Positions 49,521 through 63,059 of a stretch of DNA of 64,000 bases are shown here, in pieces. Every line of letters starts with the position of its first letter. Position 1 is the stretch's first letter. A model generated the notes under the pieces. That model saw only the letters and a list, made by a program, of their open reading frames with translations. It was not told the origin of the DNA and made no database searches. Position numbers and translations under genes: made by a program. Source of the DNA: Onchocerca lupi (taxonomy: Eukaryota; Nematoda; Chromadorea; Rhabditida; Onchocercidae); contig JAOVVO010000183.1 of the NCBI GenBank assembly GCA_028564675.1, forward strand, positions 59,064 to 123,063, given 5' to 3'.

Positions 49521-52500
49521 ATGCCGCTGATAACGCTCGCCTCAAACGTTCCTGCAAATGGATTTCCGACTGATTTCAGTGTCCATTTCACGGAGTTAAT
49601 GGCGGAACTGCTTGGGAAGCCAATAAGTCGGATAACTCTATTGGTGACGCCAAGCGCACAGCTATCGCGTGGTGCCACACAAGATCCATCATGTCTCATT
49701 GTGGTCAGTTCAATTTATTGAATTCCTTTTTTTTTTTTCTATATTTAGCTTATAAAGCCGATGTTTTACAATTGAACAATTACGGCAAAAATTAATGGCC
49801 TCAATATACAAATACAACTTGAACAAAATTCTTCTAAAAGTTCCATTATAGCAGCAACAAATTGAGACTTTTGTCGGGAAATAAAAAAATCATCTTTTTT
49901 ATTGAAGATATTCCAAAGGAAGAAATTACCTCAGTGGATAAACAAAGCAAGAAGTCAGCAATAAGAAAAGAGTAACCCGTATAAATCAAGCTAAAAAACA
50001 GATTTAATTTCAGGAAAATAATCCCTGAAATATTTTTTTGAAAAAAAATCCAACAGTGTACATCTGAAAACAATAAAACATAGAAGGAACAGAGAGAACG
50101 GAAAAAATTTTCAATATAAGTGAACTTACTCTAACACATTAAAAAAAACAAGGCACTTCTTGAAACGTCACATATATTTCCTAGACATGTTAGTAACCAA
50201 GCATTATTTTAATCCCAAAGAATCAATTTCAAAAACTCCCTCTCAACGTTAAACTTGAAAAGACATTAAAATCCTAATATAACAAATACTATGAATCATT
50301 ATATTTCAATGAATCTGAATATTCTAGAGTCCATTTTGACCAAGATTCTTCTTTTTTTTCGATTGAACGTAACTCCAAAAGTAAGTCTTTCATTTCCGAA
50401 TCTTCTCTTTCATCACTTTGGTTTTTAGTCTCATTGAATTTCCATTTATCCCTTTGCTGTTCCTCTCGTTTACTATCAAGAGCTTCAGGAAGATTATGCG
50501 AACAAATGAAGGAATCTACAATTTTACCTAGAATATAACCTCTGTTTGGTGACTGTTCATTGCCATATTCACTCTTGATCGCCGAAGTTGTTTGACTCTC
50601 AGAATCGATTAGTAGTACTGACTGAAACTTCCAAATTGCAAATGTTTTTTTCATGAAAAAAGTATCAAAAAAGACGACTTTTAGGAGTCCGCTTTAGCGC
50701 GATATCTTTCCCGCAGTGGTGCTAAACCTCAATTTATTCACTCACTCCCAATCAAATGATTGCAGTTTACCGCTTGTTTAAATCGTATAGCACTCTGCTA
50801 AGTCTTAAAAATTTAAAGCAGATATGAAGATTTTTGTCAAATCTGCCGAAGCAATAAGCCAGTCGAAAAAAACGAATAACCTCATTATATTTGGCAGAAA
50901 CACCACACGTTACATCTAAAGGCATCCCACGAAACGACAATTCCATGCGGCCTTCTTTTCGTATTCGTAGTTTCCCAATTTTGCTACCATTTGCAAAACC
51001 ATCAAGACAATGTTTTATTGTTGAATATGTGTTCTCTTCGGACTGAAAAAGCATGACTCAAAGGCAAATAAACATAATAAAGAGGAATTAATAACATGGA
51101 GGGCTTAATTAGTCTCAAAAAAAGTTACATGCAATCAAAGAAAAACGAGTCGGGACAGAGTCGTAGAACAGGCTGAAGCTATGGCTGAACATTGAGATAG
51201 AGAATTATCGTAATGATCAACAAAAAATAAAATTATACAAACAAAATTTGATCTTGCATACCTCTACTGCATTTTCTTGACTTGTTGGGTCCTTGACAGC
51301 AGATAAAGTACTTGGCAACTGCAGCATTAAGATTGAACCGTCTTCATCTAAAATCACAATAACTGTTATTAACGGACCAATATACCTTGAAGTCATAACA
51401 TCAGATAGTGCGTGGTTGGTAACATAACCGTATAACCGTAGGATGGATACCTTTCTGAATTTTCTGCATGATAGAAGCTGCCCTGCGACTACTTGTTGCG
51501 GTTGGATTCAATATTGCATTAACAGTTTCTAGCTCCTTTAACTGTGATTTTTTGACATCTTCAAATTCACATTCTGATTTGAAGTGTTGACTGTCTTTCT
51601 TTCTGCAAACAAACAATTCTGCATATAATTGATATAACATGTACGGGAAGTATAGGAAAAGAAATGTTTCAAAAAATAACATTCAGAACTAACTTTCTTT
51701 TTGTCGGTGATAAAGAGCTTGTATCCACAGATTCACAACCATTTTCCACATTTTTCTCTTCCTTAACTAACTGATAAAACTGTTTTTGCTCCGTTTCTGG
51801 TAAGACCAAAGGAATAACTTTTCCCGGTTTCAAATCTGACAAGAACTGAAAACAAGTATAATTCATTATATTTGTTTTTCGAACATTGAAAAAACATTTC
51901 CTAAGTTAAAATAATTTTGTAATAGTTTCAAAGTTGCATCGTCGTTCGTTTTTTTTTTTCTTTTTTTGTTTTGTTTTTACTAGAATAGATATCACGATGA
52001 CATACACACATAACAATAGAACGAAACTGGGTCTGGTATTTGTTCACATTCAATCAAAAAATTTAAATTATAACATCTGTACCCTATCCTGTAGCAATTC
52101 TTGCAGTTCCTCGTTATCAAACTCTTCATCAGACAACCATTCTGATTCATAAGTTACAGCGTTTATATTTCTCTCTTCCTTTACAACTTCTGAATCTACT
52201 TTTTTCACTCTTCCAAGATTTGTTGTGCGAAATTCTGCAATTGCTATTCCAATTACAATCTTATAATTACCAGTAACATCTACTCCGTCTCATATACAGC
52301 GCTGATTTGGAAAAATTTGCTTGCAGAAACTAGAAATTTACCATTCGATATGCTACTTTTTATCCTATTATGTCGCCCGTCATCATTTAAGCCGGACGAA
52401 AATATCCCTTGCTGTTCTATAAACAGTTGTCTCCCTGTTTCTCGTCCTCGACCACGTCCACATCTTCCACGTTCTCCCCGTTCGCGCTTTCCTCCTCGAT

Positions 52501-53918
52501 GAGTTCCTCTTGTTCTAAAAGAATATGAATGATAAAAAATATGATCTTTATTTCCTCTTCTTCCCTTTCCGGATTACCATAATTATTTCTTTGCAAAGAG
52601 AAAAAGAGAAATAACCGGAAAAAGAGAAAGATGCTTGATAAAAGAGTCAACGATAAGACGTAAATAAGCAGAATACCCAGTTGATTCGCATTTGGTTTCG
52701 CGTTTTCCTGCAATGGAAAGATTCGGTAACGGCGCATGGCCTTTCTTTAGAATGCTCCCACGTGACGAGCTACCTCGTCCTCCAACAGACATTTCGCACC
52801 ACCACCACCACCACCGATAATGCTAAACTTTAAATGATATAAATATTTTAAGTCACGTACTTCGTGAATATTTGAAATTAAATACTTATATTCATGCATA
52901 CGAAAATACGATTAACATGTTTTTTCGTATTTTTTTAGCCGCATGAACATTGCATATGATCTTGCACAGCATATGCCAGACATTCATCCGAGTTCATTTG
53001 TCCTCTACCTGAAGAAGTTATGAGGAAATCAATCCTAAATATAGGTCTACAACACTCCTCAACCCCTGAAAAGGAAAATTGAGCATCATTTCATTACTGA
53101 AATTAATCTCAACGGTTTAGGTCAAATAGCTAAAACCAGATAATGACATAAATAGACATTTCGTTTTGTCTGTTATCTCTTGCCACATGTTTGTTTTGTC
53201 GTTGTTTGCATTTTTTGCACAAGCGATACGGAAAAATCAAGTTTAGATCACTTATTGATTGATATTTTTAATAATACCTTATGCTTCTATCTGCTTTGCT
53301 CATATTTTTACTTTCTTTTTAATAAAATTTTATGAAAATTTAGGAACAAAAATTTACAGTGCATCCTAAACCTTCACCATCATCTTGTCCCTCCTAGACA
53401 ATCGTACACTTTCCCACTCTCTCTATCTTCTCTTACCTCGTATGGAATCATTTTGCTACAGATTCTTTTCTCATTAAGATAGCATATTGTGAAACAATTA
53501 AGTCCTGACGCTATCAGTGTTATCGAAAATTTGTAAAAGATAAGTGTTAAATTGTAATAAAATAGGTTGTGTTATGTGTGTGTGGGTATAAGGACATAAG
53601 AAAGGATTTAAAATAAAATCGAACTTAAAGATTAGAAATGTATATGGTATTGATTTATTTCAGTATTTTTCCGGGACATAAACTCTAATCATTCTGACAG
53701 ATGAAGTGAACTTTATCATCATTTTTTTTTTTTTGTAGATTAAATCGATTGGATCATTTTCGGCTGATAAAAACATCAAATACTCCGCGTCAATATCGGA
53801 ATTCATCAAGAAAACATTGAATATTGATCCAGCGTACTGTATCATCCATTTCTTGGATTTGAATCCAGAAGATATTGGATGCAATGGTACGACAATGAAA
53901 GAGCTGATGAAGAAATAA
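49521..53918 (+). CDS. mif-2: Macrophage migration inhibitory factor homologue, MIF-2 type
   Basis: A small trimeric cytokine/tautomerase homologue secreted by filarial worms and thought to modulate host macrophages. Two exons, 49521-49703 and 53739-53918, join in phase and give exactly 120 residues. The N terminus MPLITLASNVPANGFP supplies the catalytic proline (Pro after Met removal). Next come SVHFTELMAELLGKP and SRGATQDPSCLIV, then after the intron IKSIGSFSADKNIKYS, and the C terminus EDIGCNGTTMKELMKK, which fits filarial MIF-2. There is no signal peptide, normal for MIF. An ATTCCAG acceptor lies directly before the ATG, suggesting trans-splicing. The single intron is about 4 kb and contains an entire gene on the other strand. 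Confidence 0.96.
50289..52792 (-). CDS. rpc-4: RNA polymerase III subunit RPC4 (POLR3D), nested in the mif-2 intron
   Basis: RPC4 (C53) forms the TFIIF-like RPC4/RPC5 pair of RNA polymerase III, used for initiation, termination and reinitiation on tRNA and 5S genes. Eight exons, 52792-52677, 52514-52342, 52234-52083, 51845-51694, 51602-51451, 51347-51262, 51042-50881 and 50621-50289, are in phase and give about 440 residues. The order fits the family. An RGG-like basic region comes first (RGGKRERGERGRCGRGRGRE), then an acidic stretch ESEWLSDEEFDNEELQELL, DLKPGKVIPLVLPETEQKQF and the MLQLPSTL block. The conserved C-terminal dimerisation region follows: GSKIGKLRIRKEGRMELSFR, PLDVTCGVSA and GYILGKIVDSFICSHNLPEA. 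A Lys/Glu-rich tail extends past the usual end. An (ACC)n run lies just upstream of the ATG. Confidence 0.9.
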
Positions 53919-56900
53919 TATTGCCCCCTGTTTGGCTTCATTTTCATATGTTTTTAATTTATATATATTTTTCTGTTTCATGTTTGTCATTAGGTGTTAT
54001 AGCAGATGAGTGAACTTTCTACTTCGAAATTACTAAAATTCGAAAAATAATTTTTTTTCATAAAAAACTTTTTGACATTTTATTCACCTTATTTGCTCTT
54101 CTATTGCATGTGTCATACTTACCTTCAACAATTTTTGCGGTATTTTGAATTATAGTAGGGAATATTTTGAAGATTTAACACATTACGCTTGGATGGTTGA
54201 AACTGAATGGGAGTTCTCAGAATTCTAATCAGGAAAAAAACTTTTAAATGTATTATTATGATATATTGTACTCAAACGAGGTAGTGATAGTTTTTGAATA
54301 CTGTCTGAATTTTCCCAACAATTATTTTCCTTATTTTTAGTCTAAATTAATCTCTATGTTCAGTGGTGCTAGACATATTATACTGAGAATAATTCTGAGT
54401 CCGATCATTACGAAATTTTGAAGAGAGATAATTGTGGAAGTTTTACACATCTTATCTTAATTTTCAATTTTCAAAGTTAACTATGTGAGATAAGTTTTTA
54501 GAGAGATAAGTTTTTACTCAAAACAAAAGACGTATTGCTAACTATGTTAACTATGCCATCTATTTCATCTAATATAGGATAACAAGCTACGATTGAATTC
54601 TACCTCCAAATGTAAAAACATTTTGAAATTGAACAAATATTCTACACATTGTTGGAACGTTATCACATTGCAGAGCGAGAAGGTTTTGCTGAATATTTGA
54701 AGATTTCCCGATAAAAAAAAATGTTGCTTCCTTAGAAATTAGAAAAATTGATTATTCGTCAAAACTGTGAGCATTCTGAAAAAGAAACAAATATTCGAAA
54801 CTTCAGCGGTCAAGAAGGCAAACTTCTTTAATCAAATCGATGCAATTGTCCAAAGCCACAACCTTAAGAACCACTATCAGCCGTTTATCCGATTTGAAAC
54901 TTTTCAAAAGTAATTCAGTAAACAGAGTTTTCGGTAACTGAAAATCTCAACAAAGACGATATGTGCTGAGTTTTCTGTTACAATTTAAATTTCATACATT
55001 TATACTACAGCTTTATTTGAATCAGATTTATCACAATTACAACTAAAACAAAGAACTATTGTATAGTTTACGGACTTGAATTAACTCCGTTTAAAATGAA
55101 ATTAGTGAGAAAAAAATTCATAAAGTAATTCAGGGATTCAACTGTTTAAGCAGCCGAGCTTTTTTTTTTTCTAAATTGTCTTAATCTTTGGAATGAGATC
55201 TCAAATATAAAACATAGTATTAACCCTTTTGCTGAAGCCGAGGAATAGCCCACTTTGTTGGTTGATATGGTCGATGAGATACTTTGAAAAAGCTTGCATG
55301 TAATGAGGAAATTTTAATAAAATTGAATTTCTTATTCAGATATAGAAGTACTCCAGCATGTTATGTTATATCGAGCTGTTTTAGTAATTTGTTATGATTT
55401 GACAAAATTTACATTTTACATGTTAGTAACAAATTTCAAATTACGAAAATAACTGCATAAAGAAAGAAGAGGGAGAAAAAAGGCGAAGATATAATTCAAA
55501 ATTTCATGTTCATTTATTACTTCAAGTTCTGTCATGTTGAAATATTTCCTTGTTTTTTTTAGTATGCTTTCTTTTTTTAAGAATTCTAATAGTTTTTCTT
55601 GTTACTAAAAAAGAATTTTTCTTTTTTTTTGCAATAGTACTTTCGAAATCTATGTTATTTTTATTTTGATAAAATAAGTGCAAAATAGATAAATGATATC
55701 AAATTGATATCATATCGTGATAATTTATTGATTTCAACGTGTACTAATATTGCTGAATCTTGTAATGATAAGATAAGAATAATTTTTTGATTATCCAGAT
55801 GACGACAATTTATGATCATTTTCATGATGATTCATATTGGTATCAATAATATTATCTAAGCAATTTTTTCCAATTGAAATTCAGTTACGTTGTTGATAAA
55901 TTATCCACATTATATTATTTTTTTTAATGCAGTTTTACTTAAATGATTTTTATATAGAGTAAAAAGATGAATATTACGTCAACATGTTATATTTCATTAT
56001 TAAAAAAATAGCTGAGAATATATACTAAGAAATTTAATTTTTCAAATTATTAAGATTTCAAAAATTTAGAAATTCATTAAATGCTTTACTACCTCCCAAT
56101 ATATTTTACTGCTTATAATCTAATTTATTCAAAATTCAACAAAATTAAAATTCCATATGTGGATGCAAAATTTTTTGTGAGCTCTTCCAGAACATATTGT
56201 ATTATTCACGGATAAACTACGAATGCGAAGCAAGTATAATCTCAAAATTTGAAATTATCAAGCTTATTTGGCGATTTTGACCAATCATTAAGACAATTTC
56301 TATCTTATAATATCATCTTGATTATTTTTCAAACCTATATCTCCATTAAATCTGCATAATAACTAATTGAATATAATAAATTATCTTTTCATATATTTTA
56401 ATAGTATTTTATTATAATAAATATATATCAATAATTACAAGACGAATTTGAATTGTTTTTTTTCTTTCGAATTTGTATTTGTACATAATTTTGTTGTATC
56501 AATATTTGCTTTTTTCTTTGTTTATCATTTGTCCATACATTATTGTCTTATAAATTTGTTTATATTAATTGTTTATCACTCTTCACATGCAATTTGATAA
56601 TCATTTAGTATAAACGGAAATAATATTTATTTTGCAAATTTTTGAACAGAATAAAAGATGACAAATATTTCACTGCATCACATTGTTCTCTATCGATTAT
56701 TGGCAAACGGTGTTTTAAAAACTTAACTGTAAAATTATATTGGATAATAACAATAATTGATTATGGTATTCTTTTATGGTTGGGAATGTATGATGATGAT
56801 GAAACATTTGATGATAGTGTATTATTATTTCAATAATTGAAATGAAAATTTTCATGAAATTATTGCAACAAAAAAGAAAAAAAAATTTTAACTTCCATTA

Positions 56901-57336
56901 AATTAAAAAAATAAAATCATCTTGAAAGCAAAATAAATTTCAAATTTTTTGATAAATTTCGAATTTTTTGCTTTGAATTCCAAAATTTTTTTAAATTTAG
57001 TTTGGAATAAATATTCAGTTAGGTTATCAAATAACACATCTTTTGAACAATTTTATTCTTCATTTGTCAATATTCATGATGTTACAAGATCCTAATTAAA
57101 TTTGTAAAATAAAACAAAAAGTTGAAATTTTTATCAATTTATCTATAATATGATGATAATAGTCAAATGATTAACTGTTGATACTTCTTTTTCAAATGAT
57201 TAATAGAAGTCTGAAAGACTTTTCAATTTTTATTTTTGATAAAAAATTATAAGTATGAATTAATATACATAAATTTTATATAAGTTATTATGTCTAAATA
57301 AAATTGAATTTTCAATTTAAATCGAATTTTATTCAG
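53919..57336. other. Gene-poor AT-rich stretch upstream of the Gly-rich gene
   Basis: Contains the mif-2 3' flank and probably the missing first exon(s) of the gene beginning by 57337. No convincing signal-peptide exon, RNA gene or mobile element was found. Confidence 0.5.
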
Positions 57337-60300
57337 ACGTCTCGCTCTCATTCCGGCAAACGTGGTGAGTCGGATAAAAAAGGCGAATCTTTCAATGTTA
57401 CACAAAAAATTGTTCCATTTTTAATTATTCACTCTTAAAAAGTTATTGAAACAATTGTATCCTCGGGAAAAATTTACGAATAAAATTTTGATAAAATATG
57501 TAAAATTTTTCGTTAAAATTAATTATGATATCCAAATAATATTTTTTATAATGTTATATTGAGAATATAAATATATTTTAGATACTGCTGCAATACTTCG
57601 GAAAAGTATGAAAAATACGGAGGTTCGTTTAATTGAATCAAGCCTAGTTGATTTCGATTTATGCTAGAAATTTCTATGCGATTAGTTTCAAAAAAAAAAT
57701 TCATTTATATTAGAAAATGAATAGTGTTTTTTTCTTCTTTTTTAGCACGATAAAATAGTGGATGCTTATAATCCTTATTACCAATATTTTGATGAGCGCT
57801 ACGTAAGTTTCATCTCTATTAACTTTGTCAATTTAATCAAACTGGATACTGTTAACTTCGAACATAATCAATGTTAGTGAATAAATTAAAATAAATGATC
57901 AAAAATAAACATCATAAATTCCCTGTAAGAGGATAATACTTGATTTTATCTGATCTTTAAACCTAATTTTTAAATTCCTAAATATTAGCATTCTTTTGAA
58001 TGCTTGAGCAATTCAGTATATATGAAGAAATCCTTAATTTTACCAGATTTCGGATCTGGAAGAATTTATGATTGTTAGTTTTATTTTAATATGAATTTTA
58101 AAATTTCTGCAATATGTTATACTAAACCGATATGAAAAAAATAATGTTCATTTCAGAAAGTTCGAATCGGAAAAAAACAAAAAAAGAAAAAAAGTAATAC
58201 TTTTCTTTTTTCTGGAAAATTCTTTTTCAGTCAATATTTAAAAATTAGATAGAAAAAAAATTTGCTTTAAATACTTTGCAGATTATGTGTGATCTCCTTT
58301 TTTATATAATTTTCTGAAATTATTCTTCTGTTTTCTCTAATTACAACGAATTTCAATATGTTTTAATTATAGGACGTATTCCAACATCGATACCAAAAAA
58401 AGTTAGCTCTTTCAAAAATTTCCTTTTAATAACTTGAATCCTTCTTAGCTAATCTCCCAAAACTAAGATAAGATGAGTTTTAACATTTTTATTTATTGGC
58501 AAATTATACCTAATAAATTAAGTCGAAAAAAAATATTGGTTGGCTAAATGACTGAAAATCAGATTATAAAAATTTGCAAATCATTTTTTTTTTTTTTTTT
58601 TTGAAAAAATTTATCTTACAGATAACTTTTCAGAAATTGGATGAGTAAGAATTAAAATTCATATGTTAAATCTATGGCAGAGCACTTATATATATATTTA
58701 CATAAGTTTCTAGTTTTTCATCGTATTTAAAACAGTTTATTGAGGTAAAAATAATCATTCAAATTAAAGATAATGTAAAGTCGATTTTTACTTGAGCACT
58801 AGGTCGAATAATTCAATGTTGAAAAGTTTGAAAATGAAAAGAGTGAATCTAAAAAAAAACAAAAACAAACAAATTTAAATTGAAAAATCAAGAATTCTTG
58901 AAAAATTTTACAAAAAAAAAAAATTTCTTTTAATATCAAATTTTGTTCAAAATTTAAAAGAAAAAAGATTAACTCAATTCTTGTACAATTTAGAATCGAC
59001 AAATTGGATAAATCTTTGAAAAAGATGAAAATAAAAGCGGCAAAAGAAGGAAAGAAGGAAACGAAAATAGCGAGAAAGGAAGATCGAGATAAATACAAAC
59101 CTGCGAAAACAGATGAACATCGTGTAGATGATGAAGATGAAGAAGAAGATGAAGTTGAATTTAAAGATGAAGATAAAGAAATCGATCAAGACAGTAAACT
59201 TATTCGTATTTAACTTCTTTTCGTTCTAAATTTAATCTTTAATTAATAATTTGAACAAAAAATAATGAATTGACTTGTCATCTTTCAAGCTTATTTTAAA
59301 AGTTAAAGCAGATTTTAAAATAATTTAAATCTGATCTGGATAATTTATCATAGCAGCAAAATGAAAGATGATTGAAAACAAAAAGTTATGCATGAAATCT
59401 AAACGATAAACATAACATCAGTTGAATATAAATCTAGAATTAGCTGTATGTAGCAATCTTGAAAGGTCAAAATGAAAAAAAAAAAAAAAAAACCATTCAA
59501 AGATTTAGAAAAAAAGTTCATTTTATAAAATGGTACCTCGCTTTAGAAAATGTTATTTTTTTCAAGAAAAAGAGATAGTTGTTAAATTCATAGTCAAATG
59601 AAAAAGGTTTAGTAAAATAACGTGAAGGCAAAGGTTATATTATATTTCATAAAGTTAAATTGATTCCAGAAAATCCTAAAAAAAAATAGATTTCATCCAG
59701 CATTTAATTTATTCATAAAGATTTTTACTAATTAGGATTAATAATTTTGACAAGAGACGAAGAATTCAAAATTCCGATAACTTTAGCTTAAAAAATATTT
59801 TTTTGGAATATCTAAATGCTATCCCAAACAAAAATCTTCAGTATGATATAAATTGCTTTTGGTAAATTTAGAACTAATGTCAAGATTGTCAAATTTAAGA
59901 AAAAAAAAAGTGATGAGAAGTAATGATCTATCCCCATTAAATTCTTTTTAAGATAACAATATTCTAAAATATGTCAAGTAATTTCGAATTTTTATTAACT
60001 GAATTAAATCTTTTGTTGGAAATATTGTCGAAGAGATTCATCTATTGCTACTATTAATAAAAATTCAAAGAATGTAATATGGTTTAGACTTCTAATGGAT
60101 AGCATCGATAGGGGTAGAAGTATGATCTTTCCCACAATTCAACATTGCAAATCATTTGTCGTATTAATTAATTGAATTTTCCTATATTTACCAATTATTA
60201 CTTAATTGAAGCAGTAATTTTCATTTAAAAAAGACTGGACTAAAAGAATGTCTATTTTAAAATCAAAATAGTTTCTTGCAGAAAGTAAGAAAAGCCCAAA

Positions 60301-62800
60301 GGACAGTGAAAGAGAAGCTCAAACGACAGTTACCGCTGATGAATTAGGTGCCAAAGGAACTGTTTCTGATTCAACAGAGAGTGTTACTAATCTGGAATCA
60401 GAAGCAACGGACAGTGCAAGAAAAAGTGATGAAGATAGAAAAAGTGTTGAGGATAAATCGGGAAAAGAAAGTTTGGATTATATAGCTGGACAAGGAGCTC
60501 GGCAAGCTGAAGGTATGAATGGTGGAAGAGTTGAAGGAGGACGGAAAGGTGACTATTTCATGCCAAGCCAGGGCATTGCTGGCTATGAGAGAGGCGGTGT
60601 TAGGATTGGAGTTGGGGCAGAAAGACAGAAAAATGGCTATTTAATGCCAGGACAGGGCATTGCTGGCCATGAGAAAGGTGGTGTTGGAATTGGAGTTGGG
60701 GCAGAAAGACAAAAAAGTGGCTATTTAATGCCAGGAAAGGGCATTGATGGCTATGAGAGAGGCGGTGTCAGGATTGGAGTTGGGGCTGGGGCTGGCGCTG
60801 GGGGAGGAGGAGGGGAACAGAAAAGTGGTTATTTCATGTCAGAGCAGGGCATTGCTGGCTATGAGAGAGGTGGTGTTGGAATTGGAGTTGGGGCAGAAAG
60901 ACAGAAAAGTGCCTACTTCATACCAGGACAAGGGATGGCTGGCTATGGACGAGGTGGTGTTGGAGTTGGAGTCGGGACTGGAGCTGGAGGTGCAAGTGCA
61001 ATTGGGGCTGGAGCAGTAAGAGAGGGACAGAAAAGTGCCTATTTCATGCCAGGACAAGGCGTTGCCGGCTATGAGAAAGGTGGTGTTGGAGTTGGAGCTG
61101 GAGGTGCAAGTGCAATTGGGGCTGGGGCAGTAAGAGAGGGACAGAAAAGTGCCTATTTCATGCCAGGACAAGGCGTTGCCGGCTATGAGAAAGGCGGTGT
61201 TGGAGTTGGAGCTGGGCCTGGAGCTGGAGGTGCAAGTGCAATTGGGGCTGGAGCAGTAAGAGAGGGACAGAAAAGTGCCTATTTCATGCCAGGACAAGGT
61301 GTTGCCGGCTATGAGAAAGGCGGTGTTGGAGTTGGAGCTAGACCTGGAGCTGAGGCAGGAAGAGGAGGACAAAAAAGTGTCTACTTCATGCCAGGGGAAG
61401 GCATTGCTGGCTATGCGAAAGGTGGTGTTGGAGTTGGAGCTAGACCTGAGGCTGGAATTGCAGCTAGAGCTGGAGGTACAGGTGCAATTGGGGCGGGGAC
61501 AGTAAGAGAGGGACAGAAAAGTGCCTATTTGATGCCAGGGCAAGGCGTTGCCGGCTATGAGAAAGGTGGTGTTGGAGTTGGAGCTGGAGCTGGAATTGCA
61601 AGTACAACTGGAACTGGAGCAGGAGGGGGAGGGCAAAAAAGTGCATATTTCATGCCCGATCAAGGTGTTGGAATTGGAGGCATAGCTGGGACTGGAACTG
61701 GCGGCGTAGCTGGAGCAGGAGGAACTGGACAAAAAAGTGCCTATTTCATTCCCGGTCAAAGTCCTGGGACTGAAGGTGTGACCGGAAGTAAAGCTGCAAG
61801 TACAATTGGAGCTGAGGTAGGGGGAGGAGGACAGAAAAGCGCCTATTTCATGCCAGGACAAGGCGTCGCTGGCTATGGAAAAGGTGGTGCTGGAGTTGGA
61901 GCTAAGCCTGAAGCTGGAATTGCTGGAGCTGGGGCTGTAAGTACAACTGGAACTGGAACAGAGGGAGGAGGCCAGAAAAGTGCATATTTCATGCCCGGTC
62001 AAGGTGCTGGGACTGGAGGTATAACTGGAACTGGAGCTGGCGGTGTTGCTGGAGCAGGAGGAACTGGACAAAAAAGTGCCTACTTCATGCTCGGTCAGGG
62101 TGCTGGGACTGGAGGTGTAACTGGAACTGGAGCTGGCGGTGTAGCTGGAGCAGGAGGAACTGGACAAAAAAGTGCCTATTTCATGCTCGGTCAAGGTCCT
62201 GGGACTGGAGGTGTGGCCGGAAGTAAAGCTACAAGTACAACTGGAGCTGAGATAGGGGGAGGAGGACAGAAAAGTGCATATTTCATGCCCGGTCAAGGTG
62301 CTGGGACTGGAGGTGGGACTGGAGGTATAACTGGAACTGGAGCTGGCGGTGTTGCTGGAGCAGGAGGAACTGGACAGAAAAGTGCATATTTCATGCCCGG
62401 TCAAGGTGCTGGGACTGGAGGTATAACTGGAACTGGAGCTGGCGGTGTGGCTGGAGCAGGAGGAACTGGACAAAAAAGTGCCTACTTCATGCTCGGTCAA
62501 GGTCCTGGGACTGGAGGTGTAACTGGAACTGGAGCTGGCGGTGTAGCTGGAGCAGGAGGAACTGGACAAAAGAGCGCCTATTTCATGCTCGGTCAAGGTC
62601 CTGGGACTGGAGGTGTGGCCGGAAGTAAAGCTGCGAGTATAACTGGAGCTAAGGAAGGAGGAGGGGGGCAGGAAAGTGTCTATTTCATGCCCAGTCAAGG
62701 TGCTGGAACTAGAGCTAGCGGTGTAATTGAAGCAGGAGGAAGTGGACAAAAAAGTGCCTATTTCGTGCCGGGGCAAACTGCTGGGCCAAGAATGCCTTAG
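57337..62800 (+). CDS. Gly/Ala-rich repeat protein with a charged N-terminal region, 5' end incomplete
   Basis: I do not recognise the family. Exons chain as 57337-57364, 57582-57622, 57746-57802, 57989-58073, 58161-58193 and 58373-58401. These are followed by 58994-59193 and the large last exon 60282-62800; the join between 58401 and 58994 is out of phase, so a short exon is missing there, and the start codon is upstream of 57337. The N-terminal part is Tyr-containing (VDAYNPYYQYFDERY), then strongly charged (Lys-rich followed by VDDEDEEEDEVEF). A Ser/Thr/Glu stretch follows. From about 60540 to the end comes an array of 22 units built on KSAYFMPGQG plus Gly/Ala/Val spacers. Overall nearly 1000 residues are accounted for. 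A structural or secreted matrix-like role is possible but unproven. Confidence 0.75.
60540..62790 (+). repeat. Coding tandem repeat array, 22 KSAYFMPGQG units
   Basis: The conserved nonapeptide-like core (S/G)(A/G)Y(F/L)M(P/L)GQG recurs 22 times with spacers of about 20-40 residues. Early units continue VAGYEKGGVGVG; later units use AGTGGITGTGAGGVAGAGG, so two unit classes succeed each other, and near-identical neighbours show recent duplication. DNA is far richer in G than anything else in the window. Confidence 0.9.
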
Positions 62801-63059
62801 AGCATTAGATAGTGGCATAGACAGATCAGAAACCCTTTTTCTCGATAGATAATTTCATTCACCATTTAGTTCATAAATGCATGAACAAACATTGGCTGGA
62901 TCGATTAAACTAGAATTGAATTAAGGCTTTAAAAAGAAAACGAACTAAAATATTTGAAAATGATGCATATTGTAATTGTAGTATAATTAATATCATCCGT
63001 TCGTCCAGTTAAGTAAAGTATAAACATCTTTGCTTCTATTTAAAATTAGATTAACAAAA

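Noticed and set aside
56642..56836. 64-codon frame with a hydrophobic stretch, as first exon of the Gly-rich gene
   Set aside because: It ends in a stop without an in-frame donor that fits the exon at 57337, and the hydrophobic part is not N-terminal.
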